From the NCBI GenBank assembly GCA_947625785.1, contig CANQPS010000008.1:1-64000 (forward strand): 64,000 nt of DNA, written 5' to 3'. Of the stretch, positions 7,439 to 15,733 are shown in pieces. The notes under the pieces were generated by a model. That model was not told the DNA's origin. It saw nothing but the letters and a program-made list of their open reading frames with translations, and made no database searches. Every line of letters starts with the position of its first letter. The stretch's first letter is position 1. Position numbers and translations under genes: made by a program. This DNA comes from an uncultured Clostridia bacterium (lineage in GTDB: Bacteria; Bacillota; Clostridia; Oscillospirales; Acutalibacteraceae).

Positions 7439-8566
7439 ATGAAAAAATGTTTTAAACCGATTGCATTAGTTATTACATTATGTATAACAATGATAATGTT
7501 TGCATCTTGTGGTAATAAAGCTGAACAAATTTCTTTTACAGACGCTATAAAAAAAGCTGCTGAAATTACAGAGGGAACTGAAACCATTGAAACAACATTT
7601 AATATTAAAGTCGATAACCTCGCAGATGATGTCCCGCAAGAAGCGGCTGATGTAATTAATCAGCTTGGTATTGACATTAATAATATTGTTGTAGGATTAA
7701 AGGCTGATGCTAAATTTAATAGTACTTCAAAACAATCTGTTGTAGATATATATTATAAGCTGGGTGTAAATGATTACAAGAAACTTACCGATATTATTGC
7801 AGCAGATGATGCAGTATATATTAATATTAAGTCTATTATAAAAGAAGCTATGGAAATAGCAAGCCTATTCTCAACACAACAAGGTGGTATGGCTAATAAT
7901 AATATTGATGATTATATCAAAGAAGATTATTTAAAATATGATGCTGAAACAATAAAGAGTATGATGGATGATTATGTTATATCATCAACTCTTTCGGAAT
8001 CAGTAATTGATAATGCGCAAATCTATCTTAAAGATATAGCAGATATTATATTGCCGTCATTACAAACAGCTATTGATAATCTTGGTTCAACGGTTATTAC
8101 TGAACAAGACGGACTTCAAACCTTAACAATTAATAATGCTAATCTTGCAAGTATCCTTACTGAATGTGCAAACGCTGTAACTGATAATATTTCAGAAATT
8201 ATCGATAAGTTAGTAGAGATGGATAATAGTATTGGAACAGAAGAATCCAAAAACACTGCAAATATGTTGGCTCAGCAAAAAGAAATTATTGTCGCAAATG
8301 TATCTACATATAAAGATAAAATTCAGGAAGGCATAAACGAACTTGTTAAAGAGATTAATGATGAGGGTGCAACATTTAATATCTCAGTTGGCACAGGTTT
8401 TAAAGATGATACATTTACTTTAAAAGGTATTGCCTCTATCAGCCAGACTAATGGCGGTGGTTCTGTATCATATACTATAACAAAAAAAGCTGAAACAATT
8501 AGTGGTATTACTGCTCCATCATCTTATGTTACAATAGATGAATTTTATCAAAATATGGCTATGTAA
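7439..8566 (+). CDS. Putative lipoprotein of unknown function
   Basis: This 375-residue protein has a signal peptide (MKKCFKPIALVITLCITMI) ending in FASC, a plausible but non-ideal lipobox. The mature part is acidic, rich in Asp, Ile, Asn and Thr, and alternates predicted strands with amphipathic helices, resembling the large LolA/LppX-like lipoproteins of clostridia. No enzyme motif is visible. I chose ATG 7439, which has GGAG upstream and keeps the signal peptide intact; a TTG at 7418 would add seven polar residues. It is monocistronic, bounded by a promoter and a strong terminator. Function unknown. Confidence 0.78.
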   Translation: MKKCFKPIALVITLCITMIMFASCGNKAEQISFTDAIKKAAEITEGTETIETTFNIKVDNLADDVPQEAADVINQLGIDINNIVVGLKADAKFNSTSKQSVVDIYYKLGVNDYKKLTDIIAADDAVYINIKSIIKEAMEIASLFSTQQGGMANNNIDDYIKEDYLKYDAETIKSMMDDYVISSTLSESVIDNAQIYLKDIADIILPSLQTAIDNLGSTVITEQDGLQTLTINNANLASILTECANAVTDNISEIIDKLVEMDNSIGTEESKNTANMLAQQKEIIVANVSTYKDKIQEGINELVKEINDEGATFNISVGTGFKDDTFTLKGIASISQTNGGGSVSYTITKKAETISGITAPSSYVTIDEFYQNMAM

Positions 8567-8608
8567 TATATAAATCACAATTTAGTTGTTGAGTAATTAA
8601 ATAAAATT

Positions 8609-8638
8609 CGGACAGGTTGGATTTTTCCAATCTGTCCG
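8609..8638 (+). terminator. Rho-independent terminator
   Basis: CGGACAGGTTGG pairs with CCAATCTGTCCG (one G-T pair) around ATTTTT, followed by CTTTGGTTTT. It ends the lipoprotein transcript. Confidence 0.85.
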
Positions 8639-8701
8639 CTTTGGTTTTATTGGTAAAAAATAAAAAAAGTCCAAAAAATATCTATTTTTCTTTAAACTAT
8701 A

Positions 8702-8730
8702 TTGCAAAAAAATTTAGTAATTATTAAAAT
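8702..8730 (+). promoter_or_regulatory. Probable promoter of the fumarase genes
   Basis: TTGCAA (8702-8707) and TAAAAT (8725-8730) are 17 bp apart, 38 bp before the start codon. Confidence 0.6.
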
Positions 8731-8767
8731 ATAAGTAAGTATGATTAGATTGAATGGAGAGTAGAAA

Positions 8768-9622
8768 ATGACAGTAAGAACGATTAAGGATACATTAATA
8801 ATACAAACAGTCAAAAAACTTTTTATGGACTGTAATTATTATATTGGTGACGATATAATGGCTTCTCTTAAAAATGCCAAAAATAATGAAAAATCTCCTG
8901 TTGGTCAAAGTGTCTTAAACCAGCTTATCCAAAATAATGAAATAGCAGGAAATGAAGATATTCCAATATGTCAGGATACAGGTATGGCGGTTCTATTTGT
9001 TGAATATGGCGATAAGGTTGTCATTGATGGGGAAATGTCATTTGCTGAGGCTGTCAATGAAGGTGTAAGACAGGCATATATCGAAGGATATTTGAGAAAA
9101 TCTGTTGTATCAGACCCTGTATTTGATAGAATTAATACAAAGGATAATACTCCCGCAATTATTTATACTGATATAGTCAGTGGAGATAAAATAAAATTTA
9201 CAGTAAGCTGTAAGGGCTTTGGAAGCGAAAATATGTCAGCTATAAAAATGCTTACGCCATCTGCCGGAATTGAAGGTGTAAAGTCTTTTATACTTGATAC
9301 TGTAAGATATGCCGGTCCTAATCCTTGCCCGCCTATAATAGTTGGTGTAGGCATAGGGGGAACTTTTGATAAGGCTGCCCAGCTCGCTAAAAAGGCTACT
9401 ATTCGTCCTATAAATATTAAAAATCCCGACAAACGATTTGCGGATTTGGAGAATGAATTGCTTGTCGCCATAAATAATATGGGATTTGGTCCTGCCGGAC
9501 TTGGCGGAAATACAACTGCTCTTGGAGTTAATATAGAAACATATCCTACTCATATAGCAGGTATGCCTGTTGCAGTTAATATTTGTTGTCACGCAGCAAG
9601 ACATAAGGAAACTGTAATATAA
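8768..9622 (+). CDS. Class I fumarate hydratase, alpha subunit
   Basis: With the next gene it forms the two-subunit, oxygen-sensitive [4Fe-4S] fumarase that interconverts fumarate and L-malate (tartrate dehydratase is a close relative). The 284-residue N-terminal type subunit shows three cysteines in the expected cluster contexts: Cys68 (PICQDTG), Cys187 (GPNPCPP) and Cys274 (NICCHAARH). It also has the GPAGLGGNTTALGVN motif (241-255). GGAGAG precedes the ATG. The beta subunit follows after 31 bp. An anaerobic lifestyle would fit this iron-sulfur class. Distinguishing fumarase from tartrate dehydratase is not certain from sequence alone. Confidence 0.93.
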   Translation: MTVRTIKDTLIIQTVKKLFMDCNYYIGDDIMASLKNAKNNEKSPVGQSVLNQLIQNNEIAGNEDIPICQDTGMAVLFVEYGDKVVIDGEMSFAEAVNEGVRQAYIEGYLRKSVVSDPVFDRINTKDNTPAIIYTDIVSGDKIKFTVSCKGFGSENMSAIKMLTPSAGIEGVKSFILDTVRYAGPNPCPPIIVGVGIGGTFDKAAQLAKKATIRPINIKNPDKRFADLENELLVAINNMGFGPAGLGGNTTALGVNIETYPTHIAGMPVAVNICCHAARHKETVI

Positions 9623-9653
9623 CTAAAATAAAAATTAAATAAGGTGATTTTAT

Positions 9654-10202
9654 ATGACATATAAATTAAATTTACCGCTTAAAGATGAAGATATAGCTAT
9701 GCTTAAAGCAGGAGATAATGTCTTGCTCAGCGGGGAACTTTTAACGGGGCGTGACGCCGCCCATAAAAGACTTTTTGAACTTATACAAGAAGGTAAAGAT
9801 TTACCGGTTAATATAAAAGGTCAGGTTATTTATTATGTTGGTCCTGCACCGGCAAAAAAAGGTCACGCAGTAGGACCGGCAGGCCCTACATCAAGTTACA
9901 GAATGGATAAATATTCACCGGCTTTGCTTGATTTAGGCTTAAAAGGTATGATTGGTAAGGGTGCAAGAAATAAAGAAGTTGTAGATGCTATGATTAGAAA
10001 TGGTGCTGTATATTTTGTAGCAATAGGTGGTGCGGCTGCACTTATTTCAAGAAGTATAAAAAGCACTGAGGTTATTTGTTATGATGATTTAGGAACAGAA
10101 GCTATACATAAGTTTATAGTAGAGGATTTTCCGGCTATTGTTGTTATAGATAAATATGGTAATAATATTTACGAAACAGAGTTTCTGAAATATAGAAAAT
10201 AA
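9654..10202 (+). CDS. Class I fumarate hydratase, beta subunit
   Basis: The 182-residue C-terminal-type subunit swivels over the alpha-subunit cluster and completes the active site. The family motif GPAPAKKGHAVGPAGPT (about 63-79), followed by SYRMDKYSP and GMIGKG, is intact. AAGGTGATTTT precedes the ATG. No hairpin with a T-run is seen after the stop; an independent promoter starts the next gene. Confidence 0.93.
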   Translation: MTYKLNLPLKDEDIAMLKAGDNVLLSGELLTGRDAAHKRLFELIQEGKDLPVNIKGQVIYYVGPAPAKKGHAVGPAGPTSSYRMDKYSPALLDLGLKGMIGKGARNKEVVDAMIRNGAVYFVAIGGAAALISRSIKSTEVICYDDLGTEAIHKFIVEDFPAIVVIDKYGNNIYETEFLKYRK

Positions 10203-10258
10203 TTTTTGTAACAGAATTATAAGTATAAAATATATTTGTAATATTTTTGTGAATTTAC

Positions 10259-10287
10259 TTGATATATCTACAATTTTATTATATAAT
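10259..10287 (+). promoter_or_regulatory. Promoter of the GNAT gene at 10344
   Basis: TTGATA (10259-10264) and TATAAT (10282-10287) have a 17-bp spacer. Confidence 0.75.
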
Positions 10288-10343
10288 ATGGATATAGTTT
10301 TAGAGTATATCTATGCTATTATGAAAAATTTTTAGGTAAGGGA

Positions 10344-10871
10344 ATGTTTATTATGAGAAAAGATCCAAGAATGATACCAATTAAAACAAGCTTGCAGTTA
10401 GCAATTATTGCAAAAATGGCCAAAGATATGTGGACAGAGTGTTACAGTGAAATTTATCCAAAAAAACAACTAACATATATGATTAAAAATCAACAATCTT
10501 ATGATGTTATTAAACATCAAATTGAAGATGGTTATTTCTACTATTCAACAAATGTTAAATGTCAGCCGGTAGGATACTTCTGTGCTAAACCGCAAGAAGA
10601 TGGTATGTTTTTAAATCATTTATATATTCAGCCTGAACATAGAAAAACAGGTATTGCAAAAGAGGTTATTAGTTTTGTGGAGGAGTTGGCAAGAAATAAT
10701 CAACAAAAGAAAATCTATTTGCGCTGCAATTCCGAAAATACAGATGCTATTGCGGCTTTTGAAGCACTTGGTTTTTCAGTCGAGGAAGATGTTAAAACAG
10801 ATTTGGGTTCGGGTTACATATCAAATGATGTTATAATGACAAAGCCCGTGGTTCCGAGAAAATTTAGATAA
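10344..10871 (+). CDS. GNAT-family N-acetyltransferase
   Basis: This 175-residue cytoplasmic acetyltransferase has motif A readable as LYIQPEHRKTGIAKEVI (about 92-108), with the acetyl-CoA pyrophosphate loop (R/H-R-K-T-G-I-A), and motif B around NTDAIAAFEALGFSVEED. These features are shared with small-molecule and protein acetyltransferases; the substrate is unknown. TAGG lies 7 bases before ATG 10344, while AAGGGA would suit ATG 10353, so the start is uncertain by three codons. It is monocistronic, with its own promoter and terminator. Confidence 0.88.
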   Translation: MFIMRKDPRMIPIKTSLQLAIIAKMAKDMWTECYSEIYPKKQLTYMIKNQQSYDVIKHQIEDGYFYYSTNVKCQPVGYFCAKPQEDGMFLNHLYIQPEHRKTGIAKEVISFVEELARNNQQKKIYLRCNSENTDAIAAFEALGFSVEEDVKTDLGSGYISNDVIMTKPVVPRKFR

Positions 10872-10888
10872 TTATTTTAATTTTAGTT

Positions 10889-10923
10889 CAAGGCAAGTAT
10901 AGAGGATTTCTGCACTTGCCTTG
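10889..10923 (+). terminator. Rho-independent terminator
   Basis: CAAGGCAAGT pairs perfectly with ACTTGCCTTG and is followed by TTCTTTTTATT. It ends the GNAT transcript. Confidence 0.85.
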
Positions 10924-10952
10924 TTCTTTTTATTACCATAAAAAATAAATAT

Positions 10953-10977
10953 ACTTCACATATCAAATATGTGAAGT
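10953..10977 (-). terminator. Terminator for the leftward GNAT gene
   Basis: ACTTCACATAT pairs with ATATGTGAAGT around 3 nt. On the minus strand it is followed by ATATTTATTTTTT, the T-rich tail expected for a gene ending at 10989. Confidence 0.8.
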
Positions 10978-10988
10978 AATATAAAAAA

Positions 10989-11819
10989 TTATTTATGTTC
11001 CAAAAGTTTAATTAAATAAATTTTGTCTTTGATAGAAAAACCACATTTTTGCCATAATTGCATAGCCGCTGTATTTCCGATGTGAGAATAGAATATTGGC
11101 GTATAATTGTTTCTCTTAAAATCAGACATTGCATACATCATATTTGCATAACCATAACCTTTGCGTCTGTATTTGTTTATAACCGCAACCGATTCAAGTG
11201 AAATATATTTATTATCAGTCAGACAACCTGTAACTATATTGGAAACAAGTTTGCCTTTATCAATTATGCCATACATCTGATGTTTTTCGTATTCGCCGAT
11301 TTGATTTTTTAGGCTTCTCCAATGAAATTCCATAGACAATGATTTATAAAAATCATCAAGCAGGCTTTTATGTTCGGGGTTTTTAATTGATAAAGCAACC
11401 GTATTGAAATTTTTGAAATCTTTTTCATTTACCATAATATTATCGCAAGTGAATAAACCCAAGGAAAATTCATCTTTTACAGAATAACTTATTTCAAATG
11501 ATACAAGTGCATATAAATCGGATAATTGTGTTGCTATATCATATTTAACATAAAGTCGTATATTCGGGATATTTAAATCTCTTAAAAAAAAACTTAAATC
11601 CATAAGAGATTTTGTATCATTTTTAACGGCATTTGATGTCCATATCCATACACGAGAGTTATTGTTATAATTCTGAATAATTATATTTTTGCCGTCTGAA
11701 TAAAAATTGGAAAAATTACTTTGTCTGGCATTCTCAATAGTATTAAAAAGCATAATATCTTTTAGATATTCCTCATTATTGAATACATCATCATTTGCAG
11801 ATATTTTTTTAAAATCCAT
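10989..11819 (-). CDS. GNAT-family N-acetyltransferase (two-part)
   Basis: The 276-residue protein has its recognisable GNAT fold in the C-terminal third: SLESVAVINKYRRKGYGYANM (about 205-225) holds the R-R-K-G-Y-G acetyl-CoA loop, and NTAAMQLWQKCGF is motif B. The N-terminal 180 residues look like a diverged first GNAT half, as in tandem mycothiol-synthase-like proteins. Substrate unknown. I chose the ATG at 11819, since GAGGTG precedes it by 7 bases; a longer reading frame upstream lacks a binding site. It converges with the GNAT gene at 10344, but the two are not close copies. Confidence 0.85.
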   Translation of the reverse strand: MDFKKISANDDVFNNEEYLKDIMLFNTIENARQSNFSNFYSDGKNIIIQNYNNNSRVWIWTSNAVKNDTKSLMDLSFFLRDLNIPNIRLYVKYDIATQLSDLYALVSFEISYSVKDEFSLGLFTCDNIMVNEKDFKNFNTVALSIKNPEHKSLLDDFYKSLSMEFHWRSLKNQIGEYEKHQMYGIIDKGKLVSNIVTGCLTDNKYISLESVAVINKYRRKGYGYANMMYAMSDFKRNNYTPIFYSHIGNTAAMQLWQKCGFSIKDKIYLIKLLEHK

Positions 11820-12022
11820 ATATGCACACACCTCGTGAAAAGTATTAATTTTACAGATTATATTATACACTTTATTATATAAAATTTCAATAAATTTTCA
11901 TAAGTTTGGATATTAATAATATATATTTACTTTTTGTGTCAGTATAGATATGTAAAAATTTAGTATTATAAAACTTTAATATGTTTATAATATAAATATA
12001 ATTTTTGATAGGAGTGTTTTTT

Positions 12023-12925
12023 ATGATTTATACCGTAACTTTTAATCCAGCGATTGATTACACCGTTTATATGGATATGCTCAAATTAGGGGAAATTAAC
12101 AGAACAAGTAAAGAAATTATTTATTTTGGGGGAAAAGGTATTACTGTATCAACAGTATTGCATAATCTTGGTATTGATAATATAGCTCTGGGATTTATAG
12201 CAGGTTTTACGGGGGATTATTTGCAAGAGAATATTAATAAATCAGGTATAAATACTGATTTTATTAAATTAAAAAATGGTATTACAAGAATTAATCTAAA
12301 AGTTAAAGCGGATTTGGAAACAGATATTAATACACAAGGACCAGTAGTTGGAGATGATGAAATAGAATTGTTTTTTGAAAAACTTGATGTCCTCAAAAAA
12401 GATGATATTCTTGTACTCGCCGGAAGTGTTCCATCTACTATGCCTGATAATATATATGAAAAGATTATGGAAAAATTACAAAATAGAGGAATAAAATTTA
12501 TTGTTGATGCTGCGAACGATTTATTGATAAAATCTCTAAAATATAAACCTTTTATGATAAAACCTAATAATAAAGAATTGGGTGAAATTTTTAATGTTTC
12601 AATAGAGAGCTATGAAGATGTTGTATTATATGCAAAAGAATTGCAGGAAAGAGGTGCTGTCAATGTTCTTGTATCAAGGGGAAAAGACGGAGCTGTATTA
12701 ATTGGCGAAAATGGTAAAATATATTCTGTCGGAAGTATTGACAGTAAACCAAAAAATACAACAGGTGCGGGAGATTCTATGGTTGCCGGATTTATTGCGG
12801 GATATATTCTTACAAATAATCTTGAATATGCCCTAAAACTTGGCAGTGCTTGTGGTAATGCTACTGCTTTGTCTGATGGCTTAGCCACAAAAGATTTAGT
12901 AGATAAATATATAAATTTACTTTGA
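12023..12925 (+). CDS. PfkB-family hexose-phosphate kinase (1-phosphofructokinase/LacC type)
   Basis: The protein is about 300 residues long with the ribokinase fold: TFNPAIDYTVY at the start, FGGKGITVSTVLHNLG (substrate-binding GGKG) at about 34-49, and NTTGAGDSMVAGFIAGY near the C-terminus carrying the catalytic Asp of GAGD. This subgroup phosphorylates fructose-1-phosphate or tagatose-6-phosphate. No fructose PTS or regulator gene is adjacent, so the substrate is unsettled. I chose ATG 12023 because AGGAGTG lies upstream. It is monocistronic, ending at a strong hairpin. Confidence 0.88.
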   Translation: MIYTVTFNPAIDYTVYMDMLKLGEINRTSKEIIYFGGKGITVSTVLHNLGIDNIALGFIAGFTGDYLQENINKSGINTDFIKLKNGITRINLKVKADLETDINTQGPVVGDDEIELFFEKLDVLKKDDILVLAGSVPSTMPDNIYEKIMEKLQNRGIKFIVDAANDLLIKSLKYKPFMIKPNNKELGEIFNVSIESYEDVVLYAKELQERGAVNVLVSRGKDGAVLIGENGKIYSVGSIDSKPKNTTGAGDSMVAGFIAGYILTNNLEYALKLGSACGNATALSDGLATKDLVDKYINLL

Positions 12926-12935
12926 TATGAAAATA

Positions 12936-12963
12936 ATATGCACACCATTTTAGGTGTGCATAT
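12936..12963 (+). terminator. Rho-independent terminator
   Basis: ATATGCACACC pairs with GGTGTGCATAT, followed by a short T-run (TTTG). It ends the PfkB gene. The following 210 bp hold only the agmatine-operon promoter. Confidence 0.75.
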
Positions 12964-13105
12964 TTGTCGGAATTATATAATATTTAGGCATATCAGTATT
13001 ATACTCATATTATGCGATTGACGACAGCAAATTCTCTACAAATTTTAGAAAAAATTTTTATGAATTTAAGAGTTTATCAGAAGGAAATGCTATATAAATG
13101 ATAGC

Positions 13106-13135
13106 TTGTATATTATATGTATATTATGATATAAT
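13106..13135 (+). promoter_or_regulatory. Probable promoter of the agmatine operon
   Basis: TTGTAT (13106-13111) and TATAAT (13130-13135) are 18 bp apart, 38 bp before the aguA start. Confidence 0.6.
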
Positions 13136-13173
13136 GTATTGAAAGAATACACATTATTTTGAAGGGATAGTAT

Positions 13174-14280
13174 ATGAAAATTTTATCGGGGTTTCCGAAA
13201 AATGACGGTTATAGAATGCCGGGGGAATTTGAAAATCATATTGGTTGTTTTATGATATGGCCGGAGCGTAGGGATTCTTGGCAATATGGAGGTATTGCCG
13301 CCCAAAATGCCTTTGCAAAGGTCGCCGCTGCTATTGCTAAAAGCGAAAAGGTTACAATGCTCGTCAGTCATAGTCAATATGATAATGCAAGAAGGCTTTT
13401 ACCCGAAAATATTAGAGTTGTTGAAATGTCAACAGATGACGCTTGGGCGAGAGATGTTGCACCCACATTTGTTGTAAATGATAATGGCAATATCAGAGGA
13501 ATAGATTGGGGATTTAATGCTTGGGGAGGATTAATAGACGGTCTTTACTTTCCTTGGGATAAAGATAACAAGGTGGCAAGAAAGGTTTGTGACCTTTTGG
13601 ATAAAGATGTTTACAACGCAAGAAATTTTATAATGGAGGGTGGTGCGATACATTCGGACGGCGAGGGGACAATTATGGTTACAGAGGCTTGTCTTTTAAG
13701 CAAGGGAAGAAATCCACAACTATCCAAAACCGAAATTGAAGAAAATCTTAAACTTTATTTGGGTGCAGATAAAGTTATATGGCTTAAAAACGGTATTTAT
13801 AATGATGAAACAAATGAACATATTGACAATATATGTGCTTTTACGTCACCTGCAAATGTTGTCCTTGCTTGGACAGATGATGAAAACGACCCACAATATG
13901 CTTTTTCAAAAAGTTGTTATGATATATTATCAAATTCTACGGACGCAAAAAATAGGCATATAACTATACATAAAATTCCTCAGCCATCACCTATTTATAT
14001 GACAGATGAGGAATGTAATGGACTTGATTATTTTGATGATGAGCCAACAAGGTCAAATAATTATAGATTGGCTGGTTCATATGTTAATTTTTATATATCG
14101 AATGGTGCGGTAATTATGCCGGGCTTTAATGATAAAAATGATATTATAGCAAAAAATATACTGCAAAATTTATTTCCTACAAGAGAAGTTATACAAATTT
14201 ATGCGAGAGATATATTAATTGGCGGAGGTAATATACATTGTATTACTCAACAGTATCCGTCCGGTATTAAAAATATTTAA
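13174..14280 (+). CDS. aguA: Agmatine deiminase
   Basis: It hydrolyses agmatine to N-carbamoylputrescine and ammonia. The 368-residue pentein-fold enzyme shows FENHIGCFMIWPERRDSW near the start, DDAWARDVAPTFVV (guanidine-binding Asp), an EGGAIHSDGEG segment, and GGGNIHCITQQYP with the nucleophile Cys356. GAAGGGATAG precedes the ATG. The amidase for the next step follows after 15 bp, so the pair converts agmatine to putrescine. This is the hydrolytic route; no putrescine carbamoyltransferase or agmatine/putrescine antiporter is near. Confidence 0.96.
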   Translation: MKILSGFPKNDGYRMPGEFENHIGCFMIWPERRDSWQYGGIAAQNAFAKVAAAIAKSEKVTMLVSHSQYDNARRLLPENIRVVEMSTDDAWARDVAPTFVVNDNGNIRGIDWGFNAWGGLIDGLYFPWDKDNKVARKVCDLLDKDVYNARNFIMEGGAIHSDGEGTIMVTEACLLSKGRNPQLSKTEIEENLKLYLGADKVIWLKNGIYNDETNEHIDNICAFTSPANVVLAWTDDENDPQYAFSKSCYDILSNSTDAKNRHITIHKIPQPSPIYMTDEECNGLDYFDDEPTRSNNYRLAGSYVNFYISNGAVIMPGFNDKNDIIAKNILQNLFPTREVIQIYARDILIGGGNIHCITQQYPSGIKNI

Positions 14281-14295
14281 GAAAGGTTATTCGTT

Positions 14296-15162
14296 ATGAG
14301 AAATGTTAAAGTTGCTGCTACTCAAATGAGTTGCAGTTGGAATAAACAAGAAAATTTACAGAAAGCTGAATCAATGGTCAGAGAAGCTGCTTTGCAAGGT
14401 GCAAATATTATACTTTTGCAGGAGCTTTTTGAAATGCCATATTTTTGTCAGCAGGAAAGGTATGAATATTATAATCTTGCTACAACATTAAATGAAAATC
14501 CTGCCGTTAATCATTTTAAGAAAATTGCAAAGGAACTTGATGTTGTTATACCTATTAGCTTTTATGAAAAAGCCGGTAATACTACTTTCAATACTGTTGC
14601 TATGATTGATAGTAATGGCGAAATTCTGGGAAAATATAGAAAAACTCATATTCCTTGTGGACACGCTTATGAAGAAAAGTTTTATTTTTCACCGGGGGAT
14701 ACAGGCTTCAAAGTTTGGAATACAAAATATGGCAAAATTGGTGTAGGTATTTGCTGGGACCAATGGTTTCCTGAAAGTGCAAGGTGTATGGCTCTAATGG
14801 GAGCAGAAATATTATTATATCCCACAGCAATAGGCTCTGAACCTGTTATGGATTGTGATAGTATGGAGCATTGGCAAAGAGTTATGCAGGGACACGCCGC
14901 TGCGAATATTATGCCCGTTGTTGCCTCCAATAGGATTGGTGTTGAAACTGACGAAACTTCTATGACTTTTTATGGTTCATCGTTTATAGCCGATGAAACA
15001 GGTAAAATTGTTGCAAGTGCTGACAGAGAAACTCAAACTGTATTGATTGCAGAATTTGACCTTGATAAAATCAGAGATTTAAGAATCGGTTGGGGAGTAT
15101 TTAGAGATAGACGCCCAGAGATGTACCAAGCATTATATAAACTGGACGCAAATCAAGATTAG
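14296..15162 (+). CDS. aguB: N-carbamoylputrescine amidase
   Basis: This 288-residue nitrilase-superfamily enzyme hydrolyses N-carbamoylputrescine to putrescine, CO2 and ammonia. The catalytic triad is visible as Glu43 (LLQELFE), Lys116 (KYRKTHIP) and Cys153 (GVGICWDQWFPE). The length and the C-terminal RDRRPEMYQ match the family. GAAAGG precedes the ATG. It is cotranscribed with aguA. The unit ends at a long palindrome facing the leftward 5S gene. Confidence 0.96.
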   Translation: MRNVKVAATQMSCSWNKQENLQKAESMVREAALQGANIILLQELFEMPYFCQQERYEYYNLATTLNENPAVNHFKKIAKELDVVIPISFYEKAGNTTFNTVAMIDSNGEILGKYRKTHIPCGHAYEEKFYFSPGDTGFKVWNTKYGKIGVGICWDQWFPESARCMALMGAEILLYPTAIGSEPVMDCDSMEHWQRVMQGHAAANIMPVVASNRIGVETDETSMTFYGSSFIADETGKIVASADRETQTVLIAEFDLDKIRDLRIGWGVFRDRRPEMYQALYKLDANQD

Positions 15163-15164
15163 TA

Positions 15165-15203
15165 TAATGGCTAATTAATTCTTGACGAATTAATTAGCCA
15201 TTA
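15165..15203. repeat. 16-bp perfect inverted repeat
   Basis: TAATGGCTAATTAATT pairs with AATTAATTAGCCATTA around a 7-nt loop, directly after aguB. No T-run follows on either strand, so it is an atypical terminator or a transcript-end stabiliser. Confidence 0.6.
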
Positions 15204-15219
15204 ATAAGTTATAAAAAAA

Positions 15220-15249
15220 TCTGATACACAACATATAGTGTGTATCAGA
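15220..15249 (-). terminator. Terminator of the 5S rRNA gene
   Basis: On the minus strand, TCTGATACACA pairs with TGTGTATCAGA and is followed by seven T residues. It lies 21 bp past the mature 3' end of the 5S gene. Confidence 0.9.
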
Positions 15250-15270
15250 CTAAAAAATAAAATAAAGAAC

Positions 15271-15386
15271 GTTGGCATTTTCCTAATTTCCCAAATCGTC
15301 ACCAATTAAGTATTTTCGGCACCACTGAGCTTAACTACTGTGTTCGGTATGGGAACAGGTGTACCCTCAGCGTCATCAACACCAAC
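15271..15386 (-). rRNA. rrf: 5S ribosomal RNA (solitary copy)
   Basis: The minus strand reads GTTGGTGTTGATGACGCTG, then TACACCTGTTCCCATACCG, AACACAGTAGTTAAGCTC and, near the end, AAAATGCCAAC. These are the hallmark 5S segments, including CCGAAC and AAGCTC, with the GTTGG/CCAAC terminal helix. The length of about 116 nt is normal. No 16S or 23S gene is beside it: the upstream side holds only about 340 bp before a response regulator. It has its own promoter and terminator, so it is transcribed alone. End positions are set from the terminal helix. Confidence 0.95.
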
Positions 15387-15420
15387 TTTTGCATTACAAT
15401 CACTTTCCGACTGCTTGTTT

Positions 15421-15449
15421 ATTGTAACATATAGTAGAATAAATTGCAA
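15421..15449 (-). promoter_or_regulatory. Promoter of the solitary 5S rRNA gene
   Basis: On the minus strand, TTGCAA (15444-15449) and TACAAT (15421-15426) are exactly 17 bp apart, about 35 bp before the mature 5S 5' end. A leader of roughly 28 nt would be removed by processing. Confidence 0.85.
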
Positions 15450-15733
15450 GTCTTTTTTTTAAAAAATTTATAATTTTTTTAATATTCATAGTTTTTGCAC
15501 ATAAAATTCATATTAATATCGTTTTTAATTGTTAAAATATGTACAATAGGGTTGTTTTAAAATAGTTGTAATATTTCAATCTTTATAATATAATAAAATT
15601 ATTAATAAGTTCGTAATTTGTTCACTATTTTAGAATATAATATATATTAAAGTTTTATATTTTACATATTTATAATACTATGGTGCAGAACTTTGCAATT
15701 AAAGTAATTATATAATGAAAGGATTTTTCAAAA

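Noticed and set aside
10989-11819. Tandem duplication of the GNAT gene at 10344
   Set aside because: The two proteins share only the generic acetyl-CoA motif and differ in length, N-terminus and orientation.
15450-15733. Possible 23S or 16S remnant next to the 5S gene
   Set aside because: The sequence is pure AT-rich intergenic DNA without rRNA segments.
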